64,000 nucleotides of DNA. Source: JAZDEY01 sp043808325 [NCBI: Candidatus Eiseniibacteriota bacterium]. Its GTDB lineage: Bacteria > Arandabacterota > Arandabacteria > Arandabacterales. The notes under the pieces were generated by a model that worked only from the letters and a program-made list of their open reading frames with translations, was not told the origin of the DNA and did no database searches. The stretch is taken from assembly GCA_043808325.1 (NCBI GenBank), contig JAZDEY010000048.1, positions 18,939 to 82,938 on the forward strand, in the 5' to 3' direction. The position numbers and the translations under genes were made by a program. This document shows, in pieces, positions 9,664 through 18,212 of the stretch; the first letter of the stretch is position 1, and each line of letters starts with the position of its first letter.

Positions 9664-10605
9664 TTACTGCGCGCCGCCCACGTGAGCCAGAGCGGGCACG
9701 TTATTTTTCAGTAGAAACTCCCTTACCAGGTTCAGGAAAAACCCGCGCTCTTCGAGAAAAGGGAAATGCCCGCTCTCGTTGAAGACCACGGCGCTCGCGT
9801 TCGTGATCCCATCGGTATAGGCCATCTGATCGCGCACTGGAACCGATAAATCATGTCTGCCGACGATCACCAGGGTCGGCTGCGCGATCTCAGGAAGCAC
9901 GGCGAAGAGATCGAGCGACTGCAGTTCCTCCCCCAGGCGCAAGCTGACCTCGGGTGCGTACTTGAGGCTCTCCAGTCGAATACCCTCCATCGCCTCCGGC
10001 CGGAAGAAGAGCGACGGCAGGATCGTTCGCATGATCGCGGCCTGCCTTTCAAACACCGACAGGCCCACGTTGTTGAGAATAGAAGTGATGTGATCTCGGG
10101 CATCGTCGGGAAGCCTATCCACGATGCTCTCGACCTTGGGCCCCGGCTGGAACGGGGAGATCGGGGTGATCAAGATCAGGGACTCAACGCGTGTCGGATG
10201 GGCGCGCGTGTACTCAAGCGCGATCACTGCGCCCCAACCGTGGGCTGCCAGCGACATCTTCTCCAGGCGGAGATAGCGCCTGAGGCTTTCCAGATCGCGC
10301 ACGTTATCCTCGATCCCTGAGGGCGTTGTCGCCGCCAGAGGCTCGGACTTACCGCAGCCCCGCTGATCGTAATAGACCAGCCTGATGTCCGAGTGCAGGC
10401 CGTCAAAGCCTTTGTACATTATGGATTTCTCGTAGCCGGGACCGTCGTGAATCACGACCAGAGGTTTGCCCGTGCCGAGCGCCCGGTATGCGAGCCTTAC
10501 GCCGTCGCCGTCGCCCATTCCGATGCGGACGTCAGGCGGAGAGCAGGATAGATAGCCCGCGGCTACCACCAGCAGAAGAAGCCACACCCATCTTTCTATC
10601 TTCAT
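9664..10605 (-). CDS. Alpha/beta-fold hydrolase lipoprotein, prolyl-iminopeptidase like, nucleophile Ser replaced by Gly
   Basis: A 313-residue alpha/beta hydrolase. The N terminus is a lipoprotein signal with a lipobox (GYLSC), so it should be tethered to a membrane. Prolyl iminopeptidase family marks: HDGPGYEKS (oxyanion-hole strand), YYDQRGCGKSEP, and the charge-relay residues VGRHDLSVP (Asp) and ESGHFPFLEE (His). The nucleophile elbow, normally GxSWGG, reads AHGWGA: the catalytic Ser is Gly. Codons on both sides are intact and the frame is open, so this is a single-residue change, not a frameshift. The protein is therefore predicted to be inactive or non-hydrolytic unless the base call is wrong. 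Confidence 0.85.
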   Translation of the reverse strand: MKIERWVWLLLLVVAAGYLSCSPPDVRIGMGDGDGVRLAYRALGTGKPLVVIHDGPGYEKSIMYKGFDGLHSDIRLVYYDQRGCGKSEPLAATTPSGIEDNVRDLESLRRYLRLEKMSLAAHGWGAVIALEYTRAHPTRVESLILITPISPFQPGPKVESIVDRLPDDARDHITSILNNVGLSVFERQAAIMRTILPSLFFRPEAMEGIRLESLKYAPEVSLRLGEELQSLDLFAVLPEIAQPTLVIVGRHDLSVPVRDQMAYTDGITNASAVVFNESGHFPFLEERGFFLNLVREFLLKNNVPALAHVGGAQ

Positions 10606-10659
10606 AGGGATCTCTGCGCTACCAGAACGTGTCTAGTTTCCCACGTACCGGCGAGAATG

Positions 10660-11862
10660 TCAATTATCCCTGTCGGAGCGCAGGCTGGAGAGCTTGACCC
10701 ACGGCCGCTCTTCCTCTCGGCCGAGGGCACTTAGCCTGGCGGCGGTCTCGGGATCGAGCTTGCCGCTTTCCACCAACTTCGCGAGATTCACGGGATTCAA
10801 CACCGCAACCCGATCCCAAAGTCCCAATTCCCTGACCACGGTCTCAAGCTCCGCCCTGCCGGGTTCATCCTTGCTGGGGAAACCCAGACCCTTATAGAAC
10901 CTCACCAAGACCTTGTGATCGCTTCCCCGCAGTTTCTCGACGCCGTGCTCGCGAGCATAGTGAATCAGGGCTTGTTTGAGCTGCTCGAGATCCGCCTCGA
11001 CCTCAAGTTTCCGTCGATGCAGTTCCACATAGGTATTGACCAACTTCACTCCCGGCTCGGCAAGAAACTTGTTGGGCGGAAGGCTGGCCATCAGCGTTGC
11101 ATGCTTCTTTGCCGGGCAGTGCTCAGGGTATGCGCACCAGTCACACAGCGCGCTCTCCTTCGGCCGGAACTCCCGGTCCTTCTCGATGGTATCGATCACC
11201 GCCATCACTTCCTGCTTCAAGGTCTTGAGCTCCTCCGGGGTTCGTCGGGATTTGAGCTCCTTGCCGAAAGCGAGATAATGCCAGACCAGATCGACGTCCT
11301 TGACATCGGGCCACATCCGCTCGAGGGCAAGATGATAAAGGGCGAGCTGCCGGTCCTTGTTCACCTCTTCCTGGGTCTTAAGCCGGCTTGAGGTCTTGTA
11401 ATCATGAATCTCATAGGTACCGTCTGCGGCAACCGCGAGCCTGTCGATCACGCCCCTTATCCAGTACTGCTCCGCCTGGTCCAGCGGGAAGGACACCAGG
11501 TACTCGAGAGCGAGCACGCGGGACGAGTCGAAGGGATAATGCTGGCTGTAGTAATCGGTGATGCATCTGCGGCCCACTTCCCGGTAATTCTCAGCGGCGT
11601 AATCGGTTCGCACGATCGTGACGCCCGAGTGCCAGTTCTCTTCCCAGACCTTCTCGTAGTAAGCAAGCACGTCTTCCAGCGTGGGCAGCTGCGTCATCCG
11701 GACATCCCGGTAGAGCTTCTCGAGGGCCTCGTGGACGCGGCCGCCGAGGAAGGCCTCAACTGACTCGGTCTCTTCAATCTCGACCTTGTCGATATACTGG
11801 AGCTTATACTGCCGAGGGCAGTTCCCGTAGGTCTCTAGTCGCGAATGTGAATAATTAGGCAT
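10660..11862 (-). CDS. PD-(D/E)XK nuclease, RecB/AddB-type with Fe-S cysteines
   Basis: A 400-residue member of the PDDEXK_1 (RecB-like nuclease, Cas4-like) family. It opens with SRLETYGNCPRQYKLQY, the usual first Cys-containing motif; then GGRVHEALE (conserved His), GVIDRLAV (metal-binding Asp) followed by IHDYKTS (D-x-K core), a Gln/Tyr helix (RQLALYHLALE), and a closing CDWCAYPEHCPAKKH. The four cysteines (one N-terminal, three C-terminal) fit a 4Fe-4S staple. ATG at 11862 has AGGAGGT seven bases upstream; an upstream in-frame ATG at 11892 lacks one. No helicase partner or cas genes are nearby, so it is a stand-alone nuclease with a likely repair role. Confidence 0.85.
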   Translation of the reverse strand: MPNYSHSRLETYGNCPRQYKLQYIDKVEIEETESVEAFLGGRVHEALEKLYRDVRMTQLPTLEDVLAYYEKVWEENWHSGVTIVRTDYAAENYREVGRRCITDYYSQHYPFDSSRVLALEYLVSFPLDQAEQYWIRGVIDRLAVAADGTYEIHDYKTSSRLKTQEEVNKDRQLALYHLALERMWPDVKDVDLVWHYLAFGKELKSRRTPEELKTLKQEVMAVIDTIEKDREFRPKESALCDWCAYPEHCPAKKHATLMASLPPNKFLAEPGVKLVNTYVELHRRKLEVEADLEQLKQALIHYAREHGVEKLRGSDHKVLVRFYKGLGFPSKDEPGRAELETVVRELGLWDRVAVLNPVNLAKLVESGKLDPETAARLSALGREEERPWVKLSSLRSDRDN

Positions 11863-11927
11863 GCTTACCTCCTGCCCAAGATGATACACCAAAAAGTGTC
11901 TATAGGGTATCCCAAAGGAGGCGGGTT

Positions 11928-13169
11928 CTACTTCCTCACAAGCTTCTGCGACATGCTGCCCGAGGGCCCCGATATTCGTATGAAGTAGACGCCCGCAGGC
12001 GCCCGGTGACGATCAAGCGATTGTCCGTCCCAGGTCAGGGTCGTCACGCTGCCGCCCGTTAGCGCCGGAAAGACGGTCACAAGCCGGCCCCGGACATCGA
12101 ATATCTTGATTGCTACAGGACCCGTCTGGGCGATCCGGAATTTAAGCGTGGCTTCGTTGGAGAAGGGGTTGGGATAGATGCTCACGAAGCCGGGCTCATA
12201 CACCGGCTCCACCCCGGAAGACCCCAGGCTGTAGATATCGCCGTTTATGGTGTATTGGCCGGGGGTAACGTCTATGGTGATATGCCCGTTGGCTACCTCA
12301 CCTTCGCCCGAAGGGATCGTTCCCCCGGTGCCGAGCTCGGTCTGATAGATGTAGCTATCGACCGCGACCAGCCGGTCGATTACGGCCTGGGTCGGGTGGC
12401 CGTAGGAGTTGCCGTTGCCCACATAGATCAGCGAGGCCTCAGGCAGGATGGCGTTCAGCAGAGTCGTGTTGGAGGCGCTGGCGCTGCCGTGATGATCGAC
12501 CTTGTAAACATCGACATCGCCGACTTCGGCGGCGACCAGGGATTCGATATCGTGGTAGCTGCCCGTGTTGCTGCCCGGGAGGTCGCCCGCGAGCATCATT
12601 TCGAATTCACCGTAGTCCAGCAGCAGTACGACCGAGAGGTTGTTCTCATCGTACCTGTCGGCGTCATACGGCGCGGCGAGATGACCATGGCTGTTCAAGG
12701 CGACGCACTTCAAGGTCGCGCCGCCACCAAGGTCTATAACCTGGCCTTCGGTCAAGGTCTGGCGCTTACTCCCGGTGGCAGTGGCATACTGAGTGTAAGC
12801 CTGCGTGGTGTAAGACCAACCACGGTCGAAGCACGCCACCCTTATCGAGTCACGCGTGAGGGTGTTAATTACCTCATCCATGCCGCCGATGTGATCGACA
12901 TGGTAGTGCGACGCAACGGTGTAGTCCAGCGCGTGAATGCCCTGGGACTGAAGATAAGGAATCACGGTTCCGGTGCCCTTGCCGGTGTAGCCCGCATCGA
13001 TGAGGACGGTCTTGCCCGTGGGCGAGATTATGAGCGTGCAGTCACCCTGGCCGACATCGAGCCCGACAATTCGGAGCCCGGCGTCCGATGTACCGGCAAG
13101 GCCCGCCAGCAAAACACAGCACAGAGAGAGAAAGACGAGATTCCTAAGGCCGAGGTGTCCAGTCTTCAT
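11928..13169 (-). CDS. Secreted ComEC/Rec2-type metallo-beta-lactamase protein with C-terminal sorting-type domain
   Basis: About 413 residues: signal peptide, metallo-beta-lactamase domain, then an Ig-like tail. The MBL part matches the soluble ComEC-like group: LDVGQGDCTLI, VLIDAGYTG, SHYHVDHIGGMDEV (zinc HxHxDH), MLAGDLPG, and VDHHGSASASNT. These proteins are usually phosphodiesterases or nucleases. The last 85 residues (SIYPNPFSNEATLKF, IFDVRGRLV, WDGQ, APAGVYFIR, QKLVRK) form the FlgD/T9SS type-A-like C-terminal domain that marks secreted proteins in FCB-group bacteria. The ATG at 13169 is chosen since it opens a signal peptide; upstream extension adds only basic residues. An extracellular DNA-related role is inferred. 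Confidence 0.82.
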   Translation of the reverse strand: MKTGHLGLRNLVFLSLCCVLLAGLAGTSDAGLRIVGLDVGQGDCTLIISPTGKTVLIDAGYTGKGTGTVIPYLQSQGIHALDYTVASHYHVDHIGGMDEVINTLTRDSIRVACFDRGWSYTTQAYTQYATATGSKRQTLTEGQVIDLGGGATLKCVALNSHGHLAAPYDADRYDENNLSVVLLLDYGEFEMMLAGDLPGSNTGSYHDIESLVAAEVGDVDVYKVDHHGSASASNTTLLNAILPEASLIYVGNGNSYGHPTQAVIDRLVAVDSYIYQTELGTGGTIPSGEGEVANGHITIDVTPGQYTINGDIYSLGSSGVEPVYEPGFVSIYPNPFSNEATLKFRIAQTGPVAIKIFDVRGRLVTVFPALTGGSVTTLTWDGQSLDRHRAPAGVYFIRISGPSGSMSQKLVRK

Positions 13170-13322
13170 GATGTCTGCAATCACCCTTCGCTGTCTGATG
13201 CTCAATCTCCGGCGTGCCGATACGCGTCCAATCCGCTGGAATACTACTAGTCTACCACGTTTGAAGGCCGAAATCAAGCAGTTGCTGGCCGCTACCCGAG
13301 AACGGAGAAGGCGCGAAAGAAA

Positions 13323-13346
13323 GGGGAGTCTTCGAAAAGACTCCCC
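13323..13346 (-). terminator. Intrinsic terminator of the 13369-13878 gene
   Basis: A perfect 10-bp stem (13323-13332 with 13337-13346, GGGGAGTCTT / AAGACTCCCC) with a 4-base loop. Read on the minus strand it is followed by TTTCTTTCG. It lies 23 bases after the stop codon of the leftward small secreted protein gene. Confidence 0.85.
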
Positions 13347-13368
13347 ACGCAGTGCCCCTTAGGTGGAC

Positions 13369-13878
13369 CTACTCAATCGGCTCGATTACATCTACCGTAA
13401 GCGGCATTGTCTCGAGCAACTCGTATTCGATGCCCTCGAAGAAGTAGGCGGCAGAAGCTCCACCGTCAAGCTCGTGCATAAGCTCGGCTTCGGTGAATTG
13501 ATGCTTCCCCTTGGGATTGAATCCCGTGGTGACGGTCACCGTCAGCGTCGCGGTGCCTCCAGCCGGAATGTCGCCCACCTCCCACTTCACCATGGTGGCC
13601 CCCATCTTGCCCTTGCCCATCTTCGCGGCAGCGGCCATGCCCTGGCTGGGTGCGCCGACAACTATCTCGTCAAGGTCAGCCCCCATACCGTCTTTGATCA
13701 CGACACCGGTGACGTCCTGATCCGAGGTTGCCGTTATCGTAATGTCCCAGGCTGCCTCTTCTCCTACCATCACCGTTGCCGGCCCCGACAGACTTGTCGT
13801 AAGTGTCACGCCGCCAAGGACCGGGTTGGCTATCCCCAGCCCAATTACAAGTGCCCCACAGATTGCCAATCTCTTCAT
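13369..13878 (-). CDS. Small secreted protein with DUF11-like beta-sandwich
   Basis: A 169-residue protein with a signal peptide (MKRLAICGALVIGLGIANPVLGG). The rest resembles a single DUF11/conserved-repeat domain: SGPATVMVGEEAAWDITIT, then VTGVVIKDGMGADL, WEVGDIPAGGTATLTVTV and a closing PLTVDVIEP strand. Such domains are surface or cell-wall beta-sandwiches without catalytic residues. ATG start has a strong AGGAGGTGA upstream. A clean terminator follows, so it is a single-gene transcript. A Met/Gly/Lys-rich loop (AAAAKMGKGKMGATM) is unusual. Function unknown. Confidence 0.75.
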   Translation of the reverse strand: MKRLAICGALVIGLGIANPVLGGVTLTTSLSGPATVMVGEEAAWDITITATSDQDVTGVVIKDGMGADLDEIVVGAPSQGMAAAAKMGKGKMGATMVKWEVGDIPAGGTATLTVTVTTGFNPKGKHQFTEAELMHELDGGASAAYFFEGIEYELLETMPLTVDVIEPIE

Positions 13879-14203
13879 CTCGCTATCACCTCCTTCCCAT
13901 CTTGGATTTCAAGAAAGCCGGGTTCTGAAGCCGACTTCCACTTGCTCTGTCGACTGCCGATCTGCCCGGATGACCGAGTTCAATCAGATCTGCCTTCGAG
14001 CAGCCGGAGAGACTTCTATGTGCAAGTCGTGTGCCTCGACAGGGGAGCAAGATGCGGGCAGGCATTTCCATTGGAGAGGCACAAGATAACTCGAAGGCCG
14101 GGTGTTGGATGCAGGATGCGACATACTTGGGGCAAGGCGCTGTGCATCGACAAGGTGGAATCAGTCAGGCACAATGCGTGGCGCGCACCGGTGACCACCC
14201 GGA
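13879..14203. other. Intergenic region, no gene recognised
   Basis: About 325 bases between the start of the small secreted protein gene and the stop of cysK, both leftward. It should contain the promoter of the small secreted protein gene, whose AGGAGGTGA lies at its left edge. Short open frames on both strands lack ribosome sites and recognisable domains. No convincing riboswitch or terminator was seen for cysK. Confidence 0.35.
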
Positions 14204-15154
14204 TCAGGGCCGCTGACTCGCAGGCTTCTGCACCTGGCCCCAGAGCTCGGTGCTCAGGTAGCGCTCACCGGTGTCGGGCAGCACGACCAGGATAAGTTTG
14301 TCCTTGCTGTCAGGCCTCCCGGCGATCTCGAGCGCGGCCCACATTGCCGCGCCGCAGGATATGCCGCAGAAGATGCCTTCCTCGCGCGCGAGCCGCCGGG
14401 CCGTCTGGACGGCATCATCAAAGGTCACCTGGATTATCTCATCGATCACCTGCCGGTCCAGAACCTCGGGCACAAAGCCGGCGCCGATACCCTGAATCTT
14501 GTGCTTCCCCGCTCGACCAGAAGAGAGCACCGGGGAATCGGATGGCTCGACCGCGACCATCCTGAGCGAGGGCTTCCTCGGCTTCAGGGCCCGGCCGACT
14601 CCGGTGATGGTGCCGCCGGTGCCGACTCCGCAGACCACGATGTCGACGCTGCCGTCGGTGTCGGCCCAGATCTCTTCGGCGGTGGTCCGCTGGTGAACCT
14701 CGGGATTCGCGGGGTTGTTGAATTGCATCGGGGCGAAGGAGTTGGGGGTCTTGCGGGCGATTTCCTCCGCAGCCTCGATCGCACCTTTCATGCCTTTGTC
14801 GCCCGGGGTCAAGACCAGTTCCGCGCCGAGAGCGACAAGCAGCGCTCTCCGTTCCATGCTCATGGTCTCCGGCATCGTGAGCAGCAGCTTATAGCCCCGA
14901 GCCGCGCATACAAAGGCGAGGCCGATACCGGTATTCCCGCTTGTGGGCTCGACCACAAGGGTATCGGCGTTGATCTTGCCGGCCTTCTCGCCGGTCTCGA
15001 TCATGGCAAGCGCGATTCTGTCCTTGACGCTGGACATGGGGTTAAAGAACTCCAGCTTGGCCGCAACCTTCGCGGGAAGCCCGCGCGCCAGCTTCTTGAT
15101 CCAGACCAGCGGTGTCCGTCCAATAAGTTGAGTTACGTCATCGGCGATTCTCAT
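14204..15154 (-). CDS. cysK: Cysteine synthase (O-acetylserine sulfhydrylase)
   Basis: PLP enzyme making L-cysteine from O-acetylserine and sulfide. Domain marks: [11 protein letters not shown] at the N terminus, NPMSSVKDR with the Schiff-base Lys, [13 protein letters not shown] (substrate carboxylate loop), [16 protein letters not shown] (PLP phosphate loop), and [14 protein letters not shown]. Length about 316 residues is normal for CysK. The start is the ATG at 15154 with GGAGGGGAGG upstream; the longer open frame to 15475 only reads through the cysE tail in another frame. It lies 61 bases after cysE, so the pair forms a cysteine-biosynthesis operon, and the two enzymes commonly form the cysteine synthase complex. 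Assimilated sulfide could also feed the cysteine desulfurase further right. Confidence 0.95.
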   Translation of the reverse strand: MRIADDVTQLIGRTPLVWIKKLARGLPAKVAAKLEFFNPMSSVKDRIALAMIETGEKAGKINADTLVVEPTSGNTGIGLAFVCAARGYKLLLTMPETMSMERRALLVALGAELVLTPGDKGMKGAIEAAEEIARKTPNSFAPMQFNNPANPEVHQRTTAEEIWADTDGSVDIVVCGVGTGGTITGVGRALKPRKPSLRMVAVEPSDSPVLSSGRAGKHKIQGIGAGFVPEVLDRQVIDEIIQVTFDDAVQTARRLAREEGIFCGISCGAAMWAALEIAGRPDSKDKLILVVLPDTGERYLSTELWGQVQKPASQRP

Positions 15155-15215
15155 GGTTGGCCTCCCCTCCGGCAGAGGGCCCTCCGACGGATGGCCCGAC
15201 GGCGAGCCCTGCTCG

Positions 15216-16343
15216 TCAGCCGCGCTTCCTGGCTTTGGAAGGTCCGGCTGACCTACCCGGTCGCGCGGCCTTCTTGGATGCCCCACCGGCCGGCGTGCAG
15301 GTCCACTTGGGACGCATCTTGGAGCGCGTAGAGCTTGCGCCCTTACCAGCCGCCGGCGCCCAGCGACAGACCTCAACCGCTCTGCCCTGGGCCCGCTGGG
15401 CCGTCCTGGATACACCCGTGCCTTCCATAACGTGGCCCACCAGATCGGCCTTGAGGCTGAGCTCCGGGGGCTCAATCACAACCTTGGTTCGAGGAGCAAC
15501 GCTGCGCGTTATCCAGACATTGCCGCCTACGGTCGAGCCTTCGCCGATCACGGTATCGCCCCCCAGCACAGTCGCTCCGGCATAGATTGTCACTCTGCTC
15601 TCGATTGTGGGGTGGCGTCTTACGCCGCGCAGCAGGTTGCCTTTCTCGTCCTTGGGGAAGCTCAGGGCGCCGAGTGTTACACCCTGGTAGATCTTAACAT
15701 TGTCCCCGATCACCGTGGTCTCACCGATCACAACCCCCGTACCATGGTCGATGAAGAAATGCCGGCCGATCCTGGCCCCCGGATGGATGTCGATGCCGGT
15801 CAGGGCGTGCGCGTATTCGGACATTATCCGGGGCAGGAGCGGCACCCCCTGAAGGTAAAGCTCGTGGGCGATCCGGTGAACCATTATGGCTTTGATGCAG
15901 GGGTAACTGAAGATCACTTCGTCGAAGTTCTTGGCCGCGGGATCGCCGTCGAATGCGGCCTGTACGTCTCCCTCGAGCATCTTTCTCAGGGCGGGAATCT
16001 TCTCCATAAGCCTCAGGGCCTGATCCTCGCCGCGGCTCTGGCAGTTATCGCACACCCGATGTTCGCCTTCACATTCGTGCCGCAGGCTCTTGGCGACCTG
16101 ACCCGAGAGCTGATCATAGAGCCGCGACATCAGGACGCTGAGATGCGACTCCAGCTCCCAGGCTGGAATGTTCTGCTTGCCGAAATAGCCTATGAAGAGA
16201 ATCTCCTGGAAGAGCAAGAGTATCTCCTTCACCGACTCATCGGAAGGAACCGCGTACTTGCCCGCGCACCTGAAGAATTCGCTCTTTCGGCAAAGCCCCG
16301 CCAGTTGCTTTGATATCGCGCCTATTCGTTGCTTCCGTTCCAA
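15216..16343 (-). CDS. cysE: Serine O-acetyltransferase
   Basis: Acetylates serine with acetyl-CoA, the committed step before CysK. An alpha-helical N-terminal domain (to about residue 190) precedes the left-handed beta-helix: [17 protein letters not shown] (catalytic His/Asp region), [23 protein letters not shown], then [19 protein letters not shown]. The N-terminal half contains [11 protein letters not shown], a Cys trio not needed for the fold, as seen in EpsC-like homologues of anaerobes. The last 60 residues are an unusual basic tail ([20 protein letters not shown]). Start: TTG at 16343 with AGGAGGT seven bases ahead; the GTG at 16352 overlaps that ribosome site. Operon with cysK. Confidence 0.92.
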   Translation of the reverse strand: MERKQRIGAISKQLAGLCRKSEFFRCAGKYAVPSDESVKEILLLFQEILFIGYFGKQNIPAWELESHLSVLMSRLYDQLSGQVAKSLRHECEGEHRVCDNCQSRGEDQALRLMEKIPALRKMLEGDVQAAFDGDPAAKNFDEVIFSYPCIKAIMVHRIAHELYLQGVPLLPRIMSEYAHALTGIDIHPGARIGRHFFIDHGTGVVIGETTVIGDNVKIYQGVTLGALSFPKDEKGNLLRGVRRHPTIESRVTIYAGATVLGGDTVIGEGSTVGGNVWITRSVAPRTKVVIEPPELSLKADLVGHVMEGTGVSRTAQRAQGRAVEVCRWAPAAGKGASSTRSKMRPKWTCTPAGGASKKAARPGRSAGPSKARKRG

Positions 16344-16384
16344 GTGGAGCACCTCCTAAGGCCTGCCTATGTTCCCTGCCGGCA

Positions 16385-17752
16385 TCATTGCTTACGGCGC
16401 TTGGCCGGTCCGGTCGGCTCCTGCGGCTGGACTCCCAAATCCTCAGCAACGTAGCCGACGATCTCTTCCATCATATTAAGTGAAGCCTTCTCGCGCGACT
16501 GAAGACTCTTGACGATGATCTTGGCGCGTATCCGCTTCGCGGGTGAGTCGGCGACGATAACGGGACCCCAGGCGGTCTTGAAAGCCTGAAGCCCCAGGTC
16601 GCGAAGGGCCTCAAAGAACCTGTCACGCCCGGCAAAGGAGAAAACCATCGACTCACTCCCCTTGACATACGCCGCAACTCCCTCGGCCGTCCTTGCAGTG
16701 TCGGGAATCTGGTCCCAGAAGATCTTTCGTAAGGCCTTGGCGTCGGCGACCGTCCTGTCGATATTGCTCACCAGTTCCTCAACCTCGATCGACTTGCCGT
16801 CCGAAACCCTGGGAATAAGGTAGGTAACCGCAGATGCTGCATATCCCCGGTCGTGGACCAGCTGCCCCAACTGAGAATCAAGCCGCCAGACGAAACCGAA
16901 GTTAAAGGCATCCTCTCCATTGCGACTGACAGTCAAGCCCACGGTCTCGATGTCCCGCGAGACCAGGCGGTATGCGGGTAGCCCGTATATGGCTTGATGT
17001 GGGCCCGGCGAGCGCACATACTGCATTTCGCCCTCGGTGAGCCCATAGGTCAGCATCCCACCCTTGAGCATATCGATCCCTGTGGCAATTATTGATTTGT
17101 CCAAGCCCGTGTTTGCCTGCGGGCCTTCTCCGGTACCCCCAAGTATGAAGATGGGATTGATGGCCCAGCCCATCGGACTGGCCGTGGAGCCGCTCCATGC
17201 CGGAGGGATCGGGACCCGCGCATAGACGCTGTCCCGCAGGGCGCCTTGAAGATAGAAAACCCCGTCGCCAAAATCATAGCCCGTTATGAGGAAGAAACCG
17301 TGATAAGCGTCATTCTTAAGGAACGGGGCGATCATCGGACGGCCCCGGTCGATCTCGCGTTTGACTAGCTCTTTGACCTCCTCGATCGGCTTATCCAGCT
17401 CCCAATGGGCATCGGCGAAACCTGAGGCATTTGCGGCCATCTTGAGGACATCAAGGGGATAGAGGTCACGAAGAGGCTCGTAAGCCTCTGTGGTATCATA
17501 GACAAACTTGAAACCTGCGCCCGAGACCGCCACGAGCCGATCGTAGGTCGACCGCCGTCCACTAAACTCGAGACACGTAGCCAGGGCATGCAGGGCCATC
17601 GAACCCGAGTCCAGATCAAGCGGAAAGGGTTTGACCCCGATTATTTGATTGGATCCGGTCGCCGGGCCGGCATCGGATCCGGACCCCGCAAGGACGCATG
17701 GCGCAAGAACCAGCAGCAGTATCGATATTCCCATGGGCCGAGACAATCCCAT
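16385..17752 (-). CDS. Secreted protein, possibly C39-like/BtrH-type fold, function unknown
   Basis: 455 residues with a signal peptide (MGISILLLVLAPCVLAG) and a strong AGGAGG before the ATG. The first half has a pattern reminiscent of C39-like and BtrH-type cysteine-peptidase folds: ALHALATCLEFSGRRSTYDRLVAVSG (a Cys near the start of a helix), a central PMIAPFLKNDAYHGFFLITGYD with a candidate His, and a following DGVFYLQGAL strand. Against this, the canonical peptidase Asn/Asp after His is not obvious. The second half is helical (VSNIDRTVADAKALRKIFWDQIP) with a basic C terminus. It reads divergently from the promoter at 17817. I do not recognise a closer family. Confidence 0.6.
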   Translation of the reverse strand: MGLSRPMGISILLLVLAPCVLAGSGSDAGPATGSNQIIGVKPFPLDLDSGSMALHALATCLEFSGRRSTYDRLVAVSGAGFKFVYDTTEAYEPLRDLYPLDVLKMAANASGFADAHWELDKPIEEVKELVKREIDRGRPMIAPFLKNDAYHGFFLITGYDFGDGVFYLQGALRDSVYARVPIPPAWSGSTASPMGWAINPIFILGGTGEGPQANTGLDKSIIATGIDMLKGGMLTYGLTEGEMQYVRSPGPHQAIYGLPAYRLVSRDIETVGLTVSRNGEDAFNFGFVWRLDSQLGQLVHDRGYAASAVTYLIPRVSDGKSIEVEELVSNIDRTVADAKALRKIFWDQIPDTARTAEGVAAYVKGSESMVFSFAGRDRFFEALRDLGLQAFKTAWGPVIVADSPAKRIRAKIIVKSLQSREKASLNMMEEIVGYVAEDLGVQPQEPTGPAKRRKQ

Positions 17753-17816
17753 TGGTCCCTCCTTTCAGTTCAGGTCAAGACGCGCCTGAGGGCGCACCCA
17801 CATTCTAAAGAAAACC

Positions 17817-17844
17817 TTGACACCAATTCCACTACTAATATACT
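17817..17844 (+). promoter_or_regulatory. Strong sigma70-like promoter for the 17888 gene
   Basis: Perfect -35 TTGACA (17817-17822), 16-base spacer and -10 TATACT (17839-17844, five of six). It sits 43 bases before the ATG of the small basic/desulforedoxin-like gene, whose ribosome site AGGAGGTGA is also near-perfect, implying high expression. It probably also serves the isochorismatase-family gene downstream. Confidence 0.75.
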
Positions 17845-17887
17845 CACGGCTTAAGCACAGCAAAACCCTGCGAGAGGAGGTGAGATC

Positions 17888-18121
17888 ATGCCCGCGAAGA
17901 AGGCCAAGAAGAAAGCGAACCCTAAGAAGAAAGCCGAGAAGGTCGCGAAGAAGACCACCACGAAGAAGAAGGTCGTGAAGAAGGCCGCCGTTGTGAGGCC
18001 CTTGAAGCCGTCCGGGTCCCAGTATTCATGCGTACTCTGCGGAGTCGAAGTTGCAATGACCAGATCAGGACTCGGAATCAGCAGGCTTATGTGCTGCGGC
18101 CAGCCGATGACGCGCACGTAA
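17888..18121 (+). CDS. Histone-H1-like Lys-rich tail fused to a desulforedoxin-like Cys domain
   Basis: A 77-residue protein in two parts. Residues 1-38 are almost only Lys, Ala, Pro, Val and Thr (AKKAKKKANPKKKAEK), as in bacterial H1-like DNA-binding proteins. Residues 45-77 hold YSCVLCGVEVAMTR and RLMCCGQPMTRT: a CxxC plus CC pair matching the desulforedoxin/desulfoferrodoxin N-terminal rubredoxin-type iron or zinc site, with 17 residues between the pairs against 15 in desulforedoxin. Strong promoter and AGGAGGTGA ribosome site precede it. It could be a nucleoid-associated redox sensor or simply a zinc-ribbon nucleoid protein. Codon content is dominated by AAG, unlike its neighbours. Confidence 0.8.
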   Translation: MPAKKAKKKANPKKKAEKVAKKTTTKKKVVKKAAVVRPLKPSGSQYSCVLCGVEVAMTRSGLGISRLMCCGQPMTRT

Positions 18122-18212
18122 ACGGCGCCCCAAGACCCAATTGATGCTTGCCTGACCAAGATGGGGGTTGTTTTTGCCTAAACTGAGGTGGTGTGAGAAT
18201 ACCGAGCGGTGG

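Noticed and set aside
14031-14216. Short plus-strand frame between cysK and the DUF11-like gene
   Set aside because: No ribosome site or homology pattern, and it overlaps the cysK stop.
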